Of a stretch of DNA of 64,000 nt, positions 7,465 through 16,472 are shown piece by piece; the first letter of the stretch is position 1; each line of letters starts with the position of its first letter. Under the pieces are notes generated by a model. It was given only the letters and a program-made list of their open reading frames with translations, had not been told where the DNA came from and ran no database searches. The position numbers and the translations under genes are program-made. This stretch comes from Clostridiaceae bacterium. Its GTDB lineage: Bacteria > Bacillota > Clostridia > Lachnospirales > Lachnospiraceae. The DNA is taken from NCBI GenBank assembly GCA_902362725.1, contig CABIXM010000002.1, positions 51,913 to 115,912 of the forward strand. The letters are read 5' to 3'.

Positions 7465-9692
7465 TTTTCATCTTCTCCTTGCGTTCTTTTTTCCATCTCA
7501 TACCGATACAAAAACTCAGCCAGCATAGTGTTTCTTCTTCCGCTATCCACAGAATTCACAGCATATGTAACCATATCCTTCTGGCCAACCAGAACAACAC
7601 CTTTTTTTGCTCTGGTTACTCCGGTATACAATAGATTTCTCTTTAGCATCCCCTTATTAGATTCCATTATCGGTATAATAACATACGCATATTCGGATCC
7701 CTGGCTCTTGTGTATCGTAACACTGTATCCCAATGTTACGGTTGCCATGTCTCCCTGCGAGTATGTTACTTTCTCACTGTTGCCATCAAACAAAATTTCT
7801 ATTTTGTATAGCAGCTTATCATCTTCCTTATATGGAATGATTCCAGTGATTGTACCGACATCTCCATTATTGGCCTTGTCATTGTTTTGGGTTTCCATAA
7901 TCCGATCACCCACATTAAAATCCTGGCCATTCGCATGTACTACCTTGTCTGACCGGATTCCAAGCCTTTTTTTAATGGACTTATTCATGCTTTCCGCACC
8001 GATAAGAGAATTTTTTCTTCGTGGAGTAAGCATTGCAACGTTCTCATATCCATGCAGCTTCACCATATTCAGGAATATATTTTCCATCAGAGATTCAGCC
8101 TGCTCGTCCGTAGCCGCTTCAACAAAAGAGAATTCCTTATTATAGATCAGAGCCGCATCCCCATTATTGATTTTATGAGCATTGGTACAAATAGCTGAAT
8201 CTTCTCCTTGCCGATACACAGTATCCAATCGAATCGTCATTATGCAGCGACTCATAATGAGCTGCCTTAATACGTCTCCTGGCCCAACTGATGAAAGCTG
8301 ATCTGCATCTCCAACCATAACAAAATGACTATTGGCAGTGAAATAACTCGTCAGTCTCCAAATTTTCAAGGCATCTACCATTGACATCTCATCACAAATC
8401 ACTAAGCCATTCTGAAATGCATCTTTTATCTCATCAGCCTCATCATTATCCAGTGAATACAACATCTTATCAACTGTTACCGCTGCTTCGCCTGTGGCTT
8501 CTGCAGCTCTTCTGGCTGCTTTACCTGTTGGCGCTAATACAAATATATGTTTTTGCGGATTTGCATTGCGATAAGACTGTATAATTCCTTTCAGGACCGT
8601 AGTTTTCCCGGTACCAGGACCACCTGTTATAATCATGGCTCTCTTTACCAGGGCAAATCGAATCGCCCGGTCTTGCTGCACCGATAAGGAAATATTTACA
8701 CTCCTCAAAAACTTGTTGACTGCATCGGAATATTTCTGTTTATCGTACTGAATAGGCGAATGATTCATTTCACATAGTTTCCTGGCTGTCTCTTTTTCCA
8801 TTTTCGCATAAAGTTCCGGATATATACGATTGTTGCTCTCTACAACAAAGCTTCCAGCTCTACACAATTTCTGTACCTGTTCTGCTGTCTGCTCATATGT
8901 AACTTTTCGTGTTCCGGTATTCAAATACTTTAAAAGCTCCTGAAAGAAAAAGTCTTGTGGTAAAAATAAATGACCTTCCACACGATAATGTGAAAAAACA
9001 TATTCTGCTACTGACTCTATTCTTTCTTTTGCTGTGCTGGAAAAATTCAATTTTTGAGCCACTGCATCGGCAATCGGGAAGCTGATATTTGCCTTCGTAA
9101 CCAGAATATAAGGATTACTTTTTACACGTTCCAACGCTCTGTCTCCCAATGTCTGATAGATACGATATGCCATTTGCAGCGATATTTCCTCATTTCCGAT
9201 CAGTTCATGTAATTCTTTCACAAATGCCGTCTTCTGATAAGAGGATTTTATCTTTTTCAGTTTTTCTACTCCAATTCCAGGGATAGATAAAAGCAGTTCC
9301 GGATTAGATTTCAGGATTTTGAAAATATCCGGGCCAAATTTTTCTTCTATTGCTATAGCCTGCTTATTTCCAATACCTTTTATTAAACCACTGGACAAAT
9401 ACGCAATTCGTCCATCTGCTCCTGTTGGCTCAACTGGCATAGCTGATTTCAGGTCGAATCCGATCATGCCATTCTTCCCGACACTCCAAGTTCCCTGCAG
9501 CTGAAATAATACTCCTTTCAGCAATTCTACTTTGTATCCTTTAACTGAAAAACTTATTTTTGATTTTCCTTTACCTTCCGGTTTCAAAGAATCCGGCAGA
9601 TTCTCAATATCATCTGTTTTCCACTGTGATATTGAGTAATCGCCGGACATGTAATTTGTAAACCCGGAATAGTAAGCGTTAATGATGCTCAT
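7461..9692 (-). CDS. RecD2-like DNA helicase (SF1B)
   Basis: This 743-residue protein is a 5'-3' DNA helicase of the RecD/TraA superfamily. It has helix-hairpin-helix segments near residues 100-150 (LIKGIGNKQA, LLSIPGIGVEKL), Walker A GGPGTGKTT at 357-365, motif Ia with LAPTGKAARRA, Walker B ICDEMSMVD near 432-440, GDADQLSSVGPG, and a C-terminal motif GYSVTIHKSQGSEY. Length matches RecD2. It lies in one operon with a YqaJ-type exonuclease and a DUF932-like protein, which suggests a role in processing element DNA during recombination or transfer. Confidence 0.93.
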   Translation of the reverse strand: MSIINAYYSGFTNYMSGDYSISQWKTDDIENLPDSLKPEGKGKSKISFSVKGYKVELLKGVLFQLQGTWSVGKNGMIGFDLKSAMPVEPTGADGRIAYLSSGLIKGIGNKQAIAIEEKFGPDIFKILKSNPELLLSIPGIGVEKLKKIKSSYQKTAFVKELHELIGNEEISLQMAYRIYQTLGDRALERVKSNPYILVTKANISFPIADAVAQKLNFSSTAKERIESVAEYVFSHYRVEGHLFLPQDFFFQELLKYLNTGTRKVTYEQTAEQVQKLCRAGSFVVESNNRIYPELYAKMEKETARKLCEMNHSPIQYDKQKYSDAVNKFLRSVNISLSVQQDRAIRFALVKRAMIITGGPGTGKTTVLKGIIQSYRNANPQKHIFVLAPTGKAARRAAEATGEAAVTVDKMLYSLDNDEADEIKDAFQNGLVICDEMSMVDALKIWRLTSYFTANSHFVMVGDADQLSSVGPGDVLRQLIMSRCIMTIRLDTVYRQGEDSAICTNAHKINNGDAALIYNKEFSFVEAATDEQAESLMENIFLNMVKLHGYENVAMLTPRRKNSLIGAESMNKSIKKRLGIRSDKVVHANGQDFNVGDRIMETQNNDKANNGDVGTITGIIPYKEDDKLLYKIEILFDGNSEKVTYSQGDMATVTLGYSVTIHKSQGSEYAYVIIPIMESNKGMLKRNLLYTGVTRAKKGVVLVGQKDMVTYAVNSVDSGRRNTMLAEFLYRYEMEKRTQGEDEK

Positions 9693-10068
9693 ATTCCCGT
9701 ATACATCCTTTCTCTCTTATAAGCTGTTCAATATCCGTCTGCAAATACTCGTCACGAATTACAAACAGCTCTTTCTCTGAAGCCAGTCTCAAATCTGTCT
9801 TCACTGTTTTTTTCTTTGCTCCACAAACATAAATTGCATCACATTCTGCAATTATCTGATTGCACATCTGACGGATCATCCGCTTTTCCCCTCTACTGGG
9901 ATGAGGAAATAACCCGCCTATGTACTCCTGTGGAAAATAAAATTTGCTTTTCACTCCTTTGAGAGCCAGAAGAACACTTAAATTAACTGCTTTCATCTGG
10001 ATCACAGATTTCGTATCTGCTGCTTTCATTTCCTCATCCGGAGCTGAAATGTAAATTTTTAATTTCAC
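9679..10068 (-). CDS. DUF4406/deoxyribosyltransferase-like small protein
   Basis: The frame opens at 10077, but GTG at 10066-10068 has AGGAG at about 10 nt and gives a sensible N-terminus, VKLKIYISAPDEEM. The 129-residue product resembles the nucleoside 2-deoxyribosyltransferase-like/DUF4406 fold: a beta strand with YISAP, then MCNQIIAECDAIYVCG, where the family carries its D-x-x-x-x-C/G strand. Activity is not proven. It overlaps both neighbours (YqaJ-type gene before, RecD2 after). Confidence 0.6.
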   Translation of the reverse strand: MKLKIYISAPDEEMKAADTKSVIQMKAVNLSVLLALKGVKSKFYFPQEYIGGLFPHPSRGEKRMIRQMCNQIIAECDAIYVCGAKKKTVKTDLRLASEKELFVIRDEYLQTDIEQLIREKGCIREYEHH

Positions 10069-11255
10069 GTACCACAAGCTCCTTTCTGCAGCTGTGCCAT
10101 TCTCTGCCTGTAAATAGCTCTGGTCTTAGCTGTAAACTTTTTCTTTCTGATTTTCATGCTTCGATTCTCATCCCCGGCCTGTTCTGACAGTTCCTCACAT
10201 ATCTGGGGATAATCTGCACGTAACTCACCAATTTTCACCTTCGTATATTCCGACATAAGCTCCGGATGTTTTTCCATCAGATTTTTGGCCGAAATTACGG
10301 TTTGCTTTCGCGCTTTATAAGCCACTTCATAGTAAGAATCATTTTCTCTGGCCGGGATCATTCCCACGGTTGCCTGCCCCATTGCCTCAACAAATGGGAT
10401 TTCCAACCGCAGCTTGATTTCTTCCAGTTCCTTGATCCTTGCTTTTAGTTCAGCAATTTGCTCATCAACCGCTTCCATTTCCTCTACATCCACCGAATAA
10501 TCCGGATGGAAAATAACACATGGAAGATTCGGATCCGCGAAACCAGAATACGCCCGCAAGTCTGCAAGCGTATTCTTCGGTTTCTTGGACAGTTCCAGCG
10601 GAGGCTTTTTCCTTGGTATAACGTAAGTATTCCAAAATCGCACATTACGTTCTATCAAATCAGCCTCTTCCTCCATATTCCTTTCGATCCGCACACAGGC
10701 ATAATTCTTTTTCTCGTCAAAGCCCCACATGCAAGCAATATATGCTTCATCCAGATCCATGACGGCCAAATAGAACAATACCTGAAGCCGGTAGTATTCC
10801 GGGCATTTCCCCTTCTTCCAATACTCTTCAACTGCTGCATTTTCCGGAAATGTGGTTTTCAATTCCAATACTCCACGAATTGTCTTTTTATTTCCATATT
10901 TGTCCTGTGTTTCACGCTCATACATCCGATCAAGATTAACACGCATAAAAGAATAATCCGCATGATGATAAATTCCGGTATCGTTGATCACCTTAAAACC
11001 GGTTTTTCTTTGAAATACCTCCGCAACCAACGGCTCCAGAATATGACCTTTCTCTTTTGCATAATCATCCTCTTCTTTAAACACGTATTTTTTCATTCCG
11101 CAGCACTTGGCCCACAATCCATACATGCTATTCCATGGAGAGTACCCGTAAAGGACTGCCTGATCACTTCCTCCAATTCCGATTCGCGATTTTGCAAATT
11201 CCTCCTGTGTCATGCCGGCGCTGTCTCCAACCTTTACCGGTTTTTTACCAATCAC
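10065..11255 (-). CDS. YqaJ/lambda-exonuclease-type nuclease
   Basis: This 396-residue protein has the start IGIGGSDQAVLYGYSPW, which is the conserved N-terminal motif of the YqaJ viral recombinase family, followed by EPLVAEVFQRKTG and GVLELKTTF, the metal-binding D/E-x-K part of the PD-(D/E)XK fold, and YRLQVLFYLAVMD. A coiled coil lies near residues 260-290. It should degrade one DNA strand to expose 3' tails for annealing. GTG start, with GGAGG 9 nt upstream. It follows the DUF932-like gene with a 1-bp overlap. Confidence 0.86.
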   Translation of the reverse strand: MIGKKPVKVGDSAGMTQEEFAKSRIGIGGSDQAVLYGYSPWNSMYGLWAKCCGMKKYVFKEEDDYAKEKGHILEPLVAEVFQRKTGFKVINDTGIYHHADYSFMRVNLDRMYERETQDKYGNKKTIRGVLELKTTFPENAAVEEYWKKGKCPEYYRLQVLFYLAVMDLDEAYIACMWGFDEKKNYACVRIERNMEEEADLIERNVRFWNTYVIPRKKPPLELSKKPKNTLADLRAYSGFADPNLPCVIFHPDYSVDVEEMEAVDEQIAELKARIKELEEIKLRLEIPFVEAMGQATVGMIPARENDSYYEVAYKARKQTVISAKNLMEKHPELMSEYTKVKIGELRADYPQICEELSEQAGDENRSMKIRKKKFTAKTRAIYRQRMAQLQKGACGT

Positions 11256-12439
11256 TATTTCCCGCCTCCTTTAATTGTATCAAGGTTCGGAAAATCAGTA
11301 CCTTTCCAGTTAATTTTCAACGCGCGTGCAACCATCGAGGTTGCTTTAGCTACTCCAGCTTCCACATCTGCACCTTTGGCTCTCGTCTCATTTGAGACAT
11401 AGGAAATAATTTCGCACATCCCAATATACACATCCAGAGCAGACATCTTCTGATTAGCTTCCTGGGCCGGGAATACAGACATGATATTGAACATTTCCGC
11501 AGACATTTTTGTAGCTTTGGTATACTGCTTCAGCAAACCTACTTGAGCTGACATATTCATAAAACAATCCAGCGGATATGTAATCTCAATGTCTGCCAGG
11601 GTACGCAGATTCATTATTTTGCGTTCAAACTGGCCTTCTACTTCCAGCAGCGCCTTCTTGAATTTCTCCAAAGGGTTATCATTTCCACGATGCTTATTCG
11701 TGATCGGATCTCCCAGCGGGATCTTCAGCCCATTAGCATATACCTCCGGTGCAATCGTTACTGCCGCTTTTGCAGAATCTCCCATACTTATCTGCAGTGT
11801 TGGGAAAACTACTTCTGCCTTGAACAGTTCTTTTACATCATTGAACAGTTCCGCATTGTATGCCGAAAAATCAAATTTTGATACTACACCATCATGATTC
11901 ATCGTTGCTTCCACAAATTTTGCATCTGGATACTGCAATGCTAACCATTCCTGTGCTGTAGCATAGGCTTCATACATATTAAAGGGATTGTACTCATCCG
12001 AATGGATGCTCAAGATTTTTCCACCTTCGTTACGGATATAGCATTTCTTCCCAATATCTGTAACAGAAAGTCCATCATTAAGATGCTGCGCCGTTTTTTC
12101 TTTCGACAGCCTCCGATATGCCTGACCTGTGATACCCGCTCGTCCCTGAACGCTGCTAATTCCCTGTTCACGCAAGCAATATGCCTGACCATCGGGAAGC
12201 GTAACATAGAATCCAGAGTTATGCATCGTATCCTCTACCGTTTCTGGTTCCATGGTTTCCTGGCTCCGATATTCTTCTGGAAGTTCTTCCCATGGTACAA
12301 TCGCATGAATCTGAATATCTCGTAACGCGACATCTCTGATCCAGGTGCTGACATCCTCCAGTTCTTTGAGTCTGTCAAGTAATTCTCCCATGTTGTTAAA
12401 GGTTTCCTCATATGAGTCCTTCATAAATTTTGTGCTCAT
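11255..12439 (-). CDS. DUF932-like phage/plasmid protein
   Basis: ATG at 12437-12439 (MSTKFMKDSYEETF) is chosen because AAAGGAG lies 6 nt upstream; the longer frame reaches into the leader. The 394-residue protein has no membrane segments; features such as ISVQ, GSIT-like turns and a long helical C-terminal part resemble the DUF932 family of phage/plasmid-like proteins. It is the first gene after leader 1 and overlaps the exonuclease gene, the position a single-strand annealing protein would take in a two-component recombination system. That function is inference only. Confidence 0.6.
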   Translation of the reverse strand: MSTKFMKDSYEETFNNMGELLDRLKELEDVSTWIRDVALRDIQIHAIVPWEELPEEYRSQETMEPETVEDTMHNSGFYVTLPDGQAYCLREQGISSVQGRAGITGQAYRRLSKEKTAQHLNDGLSVTDIGKKCYIRNEGGKILSIHSDEYNPFNMYEAYATAQEWLALQYPDAKFVEATMNHDGVVSKFDFSAYNAELFNDVKELFKAEVVFPTLQISMGDSAKAAVTIAPEVYANGLKIPLGDPITNKHRGNDNPLEKFKKALLEVEGQFERKIMNLRTLADIEITYPLDCFMNMSAQVGLLKQYTKATKMSAEMFNIMSVFPAQEANQKMSALDVYIGMCEIISYVSNETRAKGADVEAGVAKATSMVARALKINWKGTDFPNLDTIKGGGK

Positions 12440-12496
12440 TGGCACTCCTTTCCGGCCGTAGCCTAAATAATATTTAGACTCGTATTTTCCTAAACG

Positions 12497-12608
12497 CAAA
12501 AAAGGATCAATATACGCATCTGCATATTGATCCTGTAATTATTTCGCTGTTTAATTTTTTAATACTAAGTCTATGGTTCTATTATATCGTCCAGGCAAAT
12601 TTTGTCAA
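12497..12608 (-). promoter_or_regulatory. Leader 1: promoter, conserved leader RNA and attenuator terminator
   Basis: On the minus strand: TTGACA (12603-12608), 16 bp, TATAAT (12581-12586), then 6 nt to ATAGACTTAG (ATAGACT at 12568-12574), then GCGAAATAA (GCGAAAT at 12541-12547), then a hairpin with 10-bp perfect stem GGATCAATAT/ATATTGATCC (12504-12513, 12524-12533) followed by six T. The terminator lies 58 bp before the start codon at 12439. Leaders at 20642-20753 and 25378-25510 share promoter, motifs and order but not the stem sequence, so regulated termination (attenuation) is likely. Confidence 0.82.
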
Positions 12609-12659
12609 GTATCCTGCCCGCCAAATAGTTCAACTGAATACACTTGCAATTACTGTAAT

Positions 12660-12980
12660 TCAATTTTCTTCTGAACAGAGGTGCTTTTCCAAGGCATTAC
12701 TCATTTTAAATTTGAGGTGAACATGCGGCTTACCTCTCGTCGGCTCCTGCAGATCCAGACCTATTTTCTTCGTTCTGCCTTTATAATACCTCATCTCGAA
12801 AGTTCCAAATCCAGAAAAAATAACTTTTTTCCCCCCTTTTACTGCATCCAGTAAAATTTCTTCCTGTACTTTCAAAACCTGCTCAACTTCTTTTTTAGAC
12901 ATTCCGAGCCTGTTTTGCATTATCTTAGTATAATCTGATTTTAATAACTTTCCCATACATTCACCATAATTTTCACTCAT
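12660..12980 (-). CDS. HU/IHF-family DNA-binding protein
   Basis: The 106-residue protein fits the HU family: MGKLLKSDYTKIMQNR start, then KVIFSGFGTFEMRYYKGRT, the strand-turn region preceding the DNA-binding arm, with a Lys/Arg-rich arm and short C-terminal helix. Start could be 12980 (AGGAAAG upstream) or the internal ATG at 12956. It would bend and compact element DNA and could assist the resolvase encoded nearby. It follows the membrane-protein gene at 12996 and is probably co-transcribed with it. Confidence 0.88.
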   Translation of the reverse strand: MSENYGECMGKLLKSDYTKIMQNRLGMSKKEVEQVLKVQEEILLDAVKGGKKVIFSGFGTFEMRYYKGRTKKIGLDLQEPTRGKPHVHLKFKMSNALEKHLCSEEN

Positions 12981-12995
12981 TTTTGCTTTCCTATT

Positions 12996-14264
12996 TTACC
13001 ATTGCGGATCAAACGTAGAAATGTCCACAAACAGATTATTTGCGTTGGTAGTATCCATATCAACAATTTTCCACGTATCATCCATGTACCTTAAATGCAG
13101 TGTCGTTACTTTTCTGCACTCCCCCAATGTCGTATTCACTGACGCATTTACTTTTACGATCACGCCGTCATTTTCTGCAAGCCTACAATTATATTCGACC
13201 GGAAGTGTTCCCGAAGCTTCCTTATTATAATATAAATTGCAGTCCGTCACTGTCTGCAGCTTCTCGTAGATCGCATCGTAGTTCCGGTTACTCTGCGAAC
13301 ATGTCTCCAGAATGTTACCCGATAAGAGGTATTTTCCAAGTTCTGCATCACTGGCCTGTGCCTGTAAAAGCGTATAAATATTTTTCAAGCTATTATTGGC
13401 CTGATCCAAAATCTCATTGACGGTTTCATCCGGAATGATTGCAAGGACCGTATGATACGGTTCTGCAGAGGAAGATGTCGAAGACTCCTGTTCCACATAT
13501 TCTGTTTCAAAAGTCCCCAGCTCTGATGCAATAAGAAAATGCGGTGTACAATTTAAAAATCTTGGGAATTCAAACTTATACCATGTAGTAGACCATTTTT
13601 CCTCTGAAAGATACGGCTGCTCTATTGTCGTAACCAAATACTGTTCCAGATCCTCATCTTCCTCCACATTTGCACTATATTCATAGAGATTCTTGGACGG
13701 GGACTCTAATTCATAATTTTCTATAATCCCAGAATCCGGAACAAACCGCATCACTTCGTCTTCCGGTTGATACACAAACCTGCAGCGTACCGTATTATCC
13801 CCTGTAAAAAAAATATAGTACGCATGTTCATCATACGTGACTGACTTGTAATTAACTGTCTCTTCCCGTTCCTCCTGCCGGTCCAGTATACCTATCTCTG
13901 ACAAATCATAAGCAAAAAGAGGCTGAATCCCTGTGATTTTCAACCATTGATTATAAGTCTCTGTATCAAAGGCATCCGGCACATCCATAATCTTACATGC
14001 CTCAATCGTATTACCCGCTTTCAGATACTGAAACAAATCCCTTAAAACTGCCTCTTCCTCTGTCAGCTGATGCGAGGACATACAGCGGTATCCCTGTTTT
14101 TCCTCTTGCTTCTGTTCGTAGTAAATTGTTTTTTCCTCTGCAGTCATATCTTTGACCACCAGCCATTGCCGAATTCCTCTTGCCGAGAGAAACAGGACCA
14201 ATGCTACACCGCATATAACGAGCAACCGTTTATGCTTTTCCTTCAACTTAAATCTGAAATTCAC
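12996..14264 (-). CDS. Membrane-anchored extracytoplasmic protein of unknown function
   Basis: This 422-residue protein has a short basic N-terminus, one membrane helix (about residues 14-28, LLVICGVALVLFLSARG) and a large outside part. The ending (CRKVTTLHLRYMDDTWKIVD) resembles the NTF2-like/DUF4878 strand pattern seen in surface proteins of Clostridia. GTG start. The promoter at 14324-14352 drives it. No catalytic motif is recognised. Confidence 0.75.
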   Translation of the reverse strand: MNFRFKLKEKHKRLLVICGVALVLFLSARGIRQWLVVKDMTAEEKTIYYEQKQEEKQGYRCMSSHQLTEEEAVLRDLFQYLKAGNTIEACKIMDVPDAFDTETYNQWLKITGIQPLFAYDLSEIGILDRQEEREETVNYKSVTYDEHAYYIFFTGDNTVRCRFVYQPEDEVMRFVPDSGIIENYELESPSKNLYEYSANVEEDEDLEQYLVTTIEQPYLSEEKWSTTWYKFEFPRFLNCTPHFLIASELGTFETEYVEQESSTSSSAEPYHTVLAIIPDETVNEILDQANNSLKNIYTLLQAQASDAELGKYLLSGNILETCSQSNRNYDAIYEKLQTVTDCNLYYNKEASGTLPVEYNCRLAENDGVIVKVNASVNTTLGECRKVTTLHLRYMDDTWKIVDMDTTNANNLFVDISTFDPQW

Positions 14265-14323
14265 TTCTCTTTTGTCTCCTTTTCTTTATTCCGGAACACA
14301 TTCTGTAATTCTGGTTCGCCTAC

Positions 14324-14352
14324 ATTATATAGGGTGTCTTCCCTACTTGCAA
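14324..14352 (-). promoter_or_regulatory. Sigma-A promoter for the 12.7-14.3 kb operon
   Basis: On the minus strand TTGCAA (14347-14352) and TATAAT (14324-14329) are 17 bp apart, with about 60 bp to the GTG start at 14264. The overlapping intergenic region also holds the divergent resolvase promoter. Confidence 0.7.
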
Positions 14353-14377
14353 GCAACGCAATTTTTCTTTGCCTTTT

Positions 14378-14463
14378 GTACCAAAACGAATGTATACCAT
14401 AATAGTATCAAAACTTATTGACTTTTTTCTTTTTCCGATATAAAATATTAGTATCAAAACGAA
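14378..14463 (+). promoter_or_regulatory. Resolvase promoter flanked by three 13-bp repeats (candidate res/operator site)
   Basis: Three copies of a 13-bp element, consensus GTAYCAAAACKWA, lie at 14378-14390, 14405-14417 and 14451-14463. They surround a plus-strand promoter, TTGACT (14418-14423) and TAAAAT (14441-14446), 17 bp apart. Serine resolvases often bind repeats at their own promoter, where recombination and autoregulation are combined. That this is such a site is inferred from position and spacing. Confidence 0.55.
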
Positions 14464-14498
14464 CGAACATTCATTTTAATATTAGAAAAGAGGATTTT

Positions 14499-15233
14499 AT
14501 GAAGACTTTTGGCTATTGCCGAATATCCAGACCTACTCAGAATATTGAACGTCAGGAAAGAAACATACTGGCCCGTTATCCGGATGCGATCATTGTGCGT
14601 GAAATATTTACCGGTACCATGTTCCAGGGCCGGAAGGAACTTGATAAAATTATACGCCTTGCAGAACCCGGCGATAGAATCGTCTTTGATTCCGTCTCAC
14701 GAATGGCCCGCTGCGCCGACGAGGGTTGTGAAGAATATGAAAAACTATTCAAGAAAGGACTTGTACTTGAATTCTTGAATGAACCGCATGTAAATACCGC
14801 TGTATACAAGCAAGCACTGCAGCAGCGAATCAATATATATTTCACCACAGGTAATCCGGCTGCAGATAAATTTGCCAAGACCATGATCGACGCTATGAAC
14901 GAGTTAATGATGGATTTGGCCAAAGAACAAATTCGCATTGCCTTTGAGCAGGCTGAAAAAGAAGTCAGCGATTTACATACGCGAACCCGCCAGGGAATCG
15001 AAACCGCCCGCCTCAACGGTAAGCAAATTGGCGGTGTTCCAGGACGGAAACTTACTACAAAAAAAAGCATCGAGAAAAAAACTGAAATTCTCAAACACTC
15101 CATTGATTTCGGTGGAACTCTACATGATAACGATTGCATGAAATTAACCGGTATCGCCAGGAATACATTTTACAAATACAAACGAGAACTCAGGGAATCC
15201 CTTCTCTCTGGTGAAACAGACTATCCCACATGA
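14499..15233 (+). CDS. Small serine resolvase/invertase
   Basis: ATG at 14499-14501 follows AAAGAGG; the open frame extends upstream but through the promoter. The 244-residue protein starts MKTFGYCRISRPTQNIERQE, the catalytic resolvase motif with Ser10, and continues with GRKELDKIIRLAEPGDRIVF and VSRMARC. The C-terminus has a short HTH region (CMKLTGIARNTFYKYKRE). It is the only plus-strand gene of the backbone here, and the repeats around its promoter are likely its sites. It probably resolves multimers of the element or controls inversion. Confidence 0.9.
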   Translation: MKTFGYCRISRPTQNIERQERNILARYPDAIIVREIFTGTMFQGRKELDKIIRLAEPGDRIVFDSVSRMARCADEGCEEYEKLFKKGLVLEFLNEPHVNTAVYKQALQQRINIYFTTGNPAADKFAKTMIDAMNELMMDLAKEQIRIAFEQAEKEVSDLHTRTRQGIETARLNGKQIGGVPGRKLTTKKSIEKKTEILKHSIDFGGTLHDNDCMKLTGIARNTFYKYKRELRESLLSGETDYPT

Positions 15234-15242
15234 TTTTTACAT

Positions 15243-15275
15243 GAAAAAGGCCGTGTTACATCCACGACCTTTTTC
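15243..15275. terminator. Bidirectional terminator between convergent genes
   Basis: GAAAAAGGCCGTG and CACGACCTTTTTC form a 13-bp stem with one mismatch and a 7-nt loop. The A- and T-rich stem ends provide a T-run in both directions. It lies between the resolvase stop (15233) and the stop of the minus-strand gene at 15284. Confidence 0.85.
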
Positions 15276-15283
15276 ATTTCCCA

Positions 15284-16465
15284 TTACAACATTTCAAACA
15301 AATTGAGCTGCACCGGACGTTCCCGTTCAGCTCTTATCCGTTTTTCATACTCTGCTTCCAGTTCCCGGATTCGCTCTGCAGATAGAATCTTTTCAATTTT
15401 CTTCTGCATTTCTCTCGTTTGAGACGCATAGCCACTCTTTAGGATTAGCCTTTCAAAGTGTTCTTGCTTCTTTTTTTGCGCCACTCGCCGAGCCTCTTTC
15501 TTTTGTTTTTGCTTCCATTGTTCGTTTTCCTCATAGAAAGATATTTTTATTCCTTGTTTCAGATTTTCCAGATCCTCCAGTAAATCCCTGCTGGCACGAC
15601 ATTCAGAGCGGATATTCAATATATCAATTTCAAATTTTTCATGATGAAATTCCGCATAGAATAACTGACTATGGTATTTCAGGCGAATACTCGCTTCCAA
15701 CTCTGCCTTACACAGCTTTTCATAGCTTCTGCAAATATCCAGGCTGACCGGTCTTTGAAATACTCTTCTGCCTTTTTCAATATGAGAATCTACCTGTCCT
15801 TCAAACAGAGTTCCATTCAAATCTGTCCGCAAATAAGTAGTCTTCAGATCATAAAAGACATTTCCTCTTTTTTTATCCAGTTCTTTTCCTAAAATTGGAC
15901 AGTAGCCACGGCAGTTATTTTGAGCGCATATTTGAGGACGATACCGCATTGTCCATGCCCGCTGTTCCGGATCGTAATACATATGATGCTCGCAAGCTCT
16001 TCCCTTCCTGGCCTCTATGAATTCACGCTTGTCTTCGCTTATTCTTTTTTCTTCCAGTTCTTCCACTTGTTCGAGACTATTTTCATATTGATACGGTTCA
16101 TCTACCTGATGTACATTACACCAGGTCTTTATCACACCGGTACATGGTAAAGATTCGTGTTTATCCTCACATACTGCTATTCGATATGGACATTGTACAG
16201 TTGCCATATCATTTTCGAAGGTCCACTCAATTCCTTCCAGTTCCAGACTTGACATGCAACTTTCACCTCTGCATTGCAATCCGCAAGGTGTCCGAAAGGT
16301 CATCTTTCTAATATGAGAACGTACATATACAAATCCACCATCTAAATTACTCAATGGATTATCCTTGTCCGGGCAGGTACTTCCTACCATAACATAATCT
16401 GGATGACACTCTGCTGAATATCCTTCGGCCAGCAATTCTTTTGTCAACTTATTATATTCTCTCAT
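15284..16465 (-). CDS. Cysteine-rich unknown protein ending in a clamp-binding-like motif
   Basis: The preferred start is ATG at 16463-16465 (MREYNKLTKELLAEGYS), just after the previous gene's stop and with GTGAGG upstream. The 393-residue protein has several Cys clusters (STCPD, TPCGLQCRGESC, AQNNCRGYC), suggesting zinc binding, and a strongly charged helical C-terminal third. Its last residues read PVQLNLFEML, close to the bacterial sliding-clamp motif QL(S/D)LF, which would attach it to the replication clamp. Overall function is unknown. It is the last gene of the operon that starts at leader 2. Confidence 0.75.
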   Translation of the reverse strand: MREYNKLTKELLAEGYSAECHPDYVMVGSTCPDKDNPLSNLDGGFVYVRSHIRKMTFRTPCGLQCRGESCMSSLELEGIEWTFENDMATVQCPYRIAVCEDKHESLPCTGVIKTWCNVHQVDEPYQYENSLEQVEELEEKRISEDKREFIEARKGRACEHHMYYDPEQRAWTMRYRPQICAQNNCRGYCPILGKELDKKRGNVFYDLKTTYLRTDLNGTLFEGQVDSHIEKGRRVFQRPVSLDICRSYEKLCKAELEASIRLKYHSQLFYAEFHHEKFEIDILNIRSECRASRDLLEDLENLKQGIKISFYEENEQWKQKQKKEARRVAQKKKQEHFERLILKSGYASQTREMQKKIEKILSAERIRELEAEYEKRIRAERERPVQLNLFEML

Positions 16466-16472
16466 ATCAGCC

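Noticed and set aside
10458..11402. Long plus-strand frame opposite the YqaJ-type gene
   Set aside because: It is antisense to a clear nuclease gene, has no ribosome site, and its residues follow the codon pattern of the real gene in reverse.
12497..12608. Known riboswitch (for example purine, SAM, T-box) in the leaders
   Set aside because: I find none of the conserved cores of these classes; only the short motifs ATAGACTT and GCGAAATAA are shared.
14576..15139. Minus-strand frame opposite the resolvase gene
   Set aside because: The resolvase on the plus strand has catalytic motifs and a promoter; the opposite frame is a shadow.
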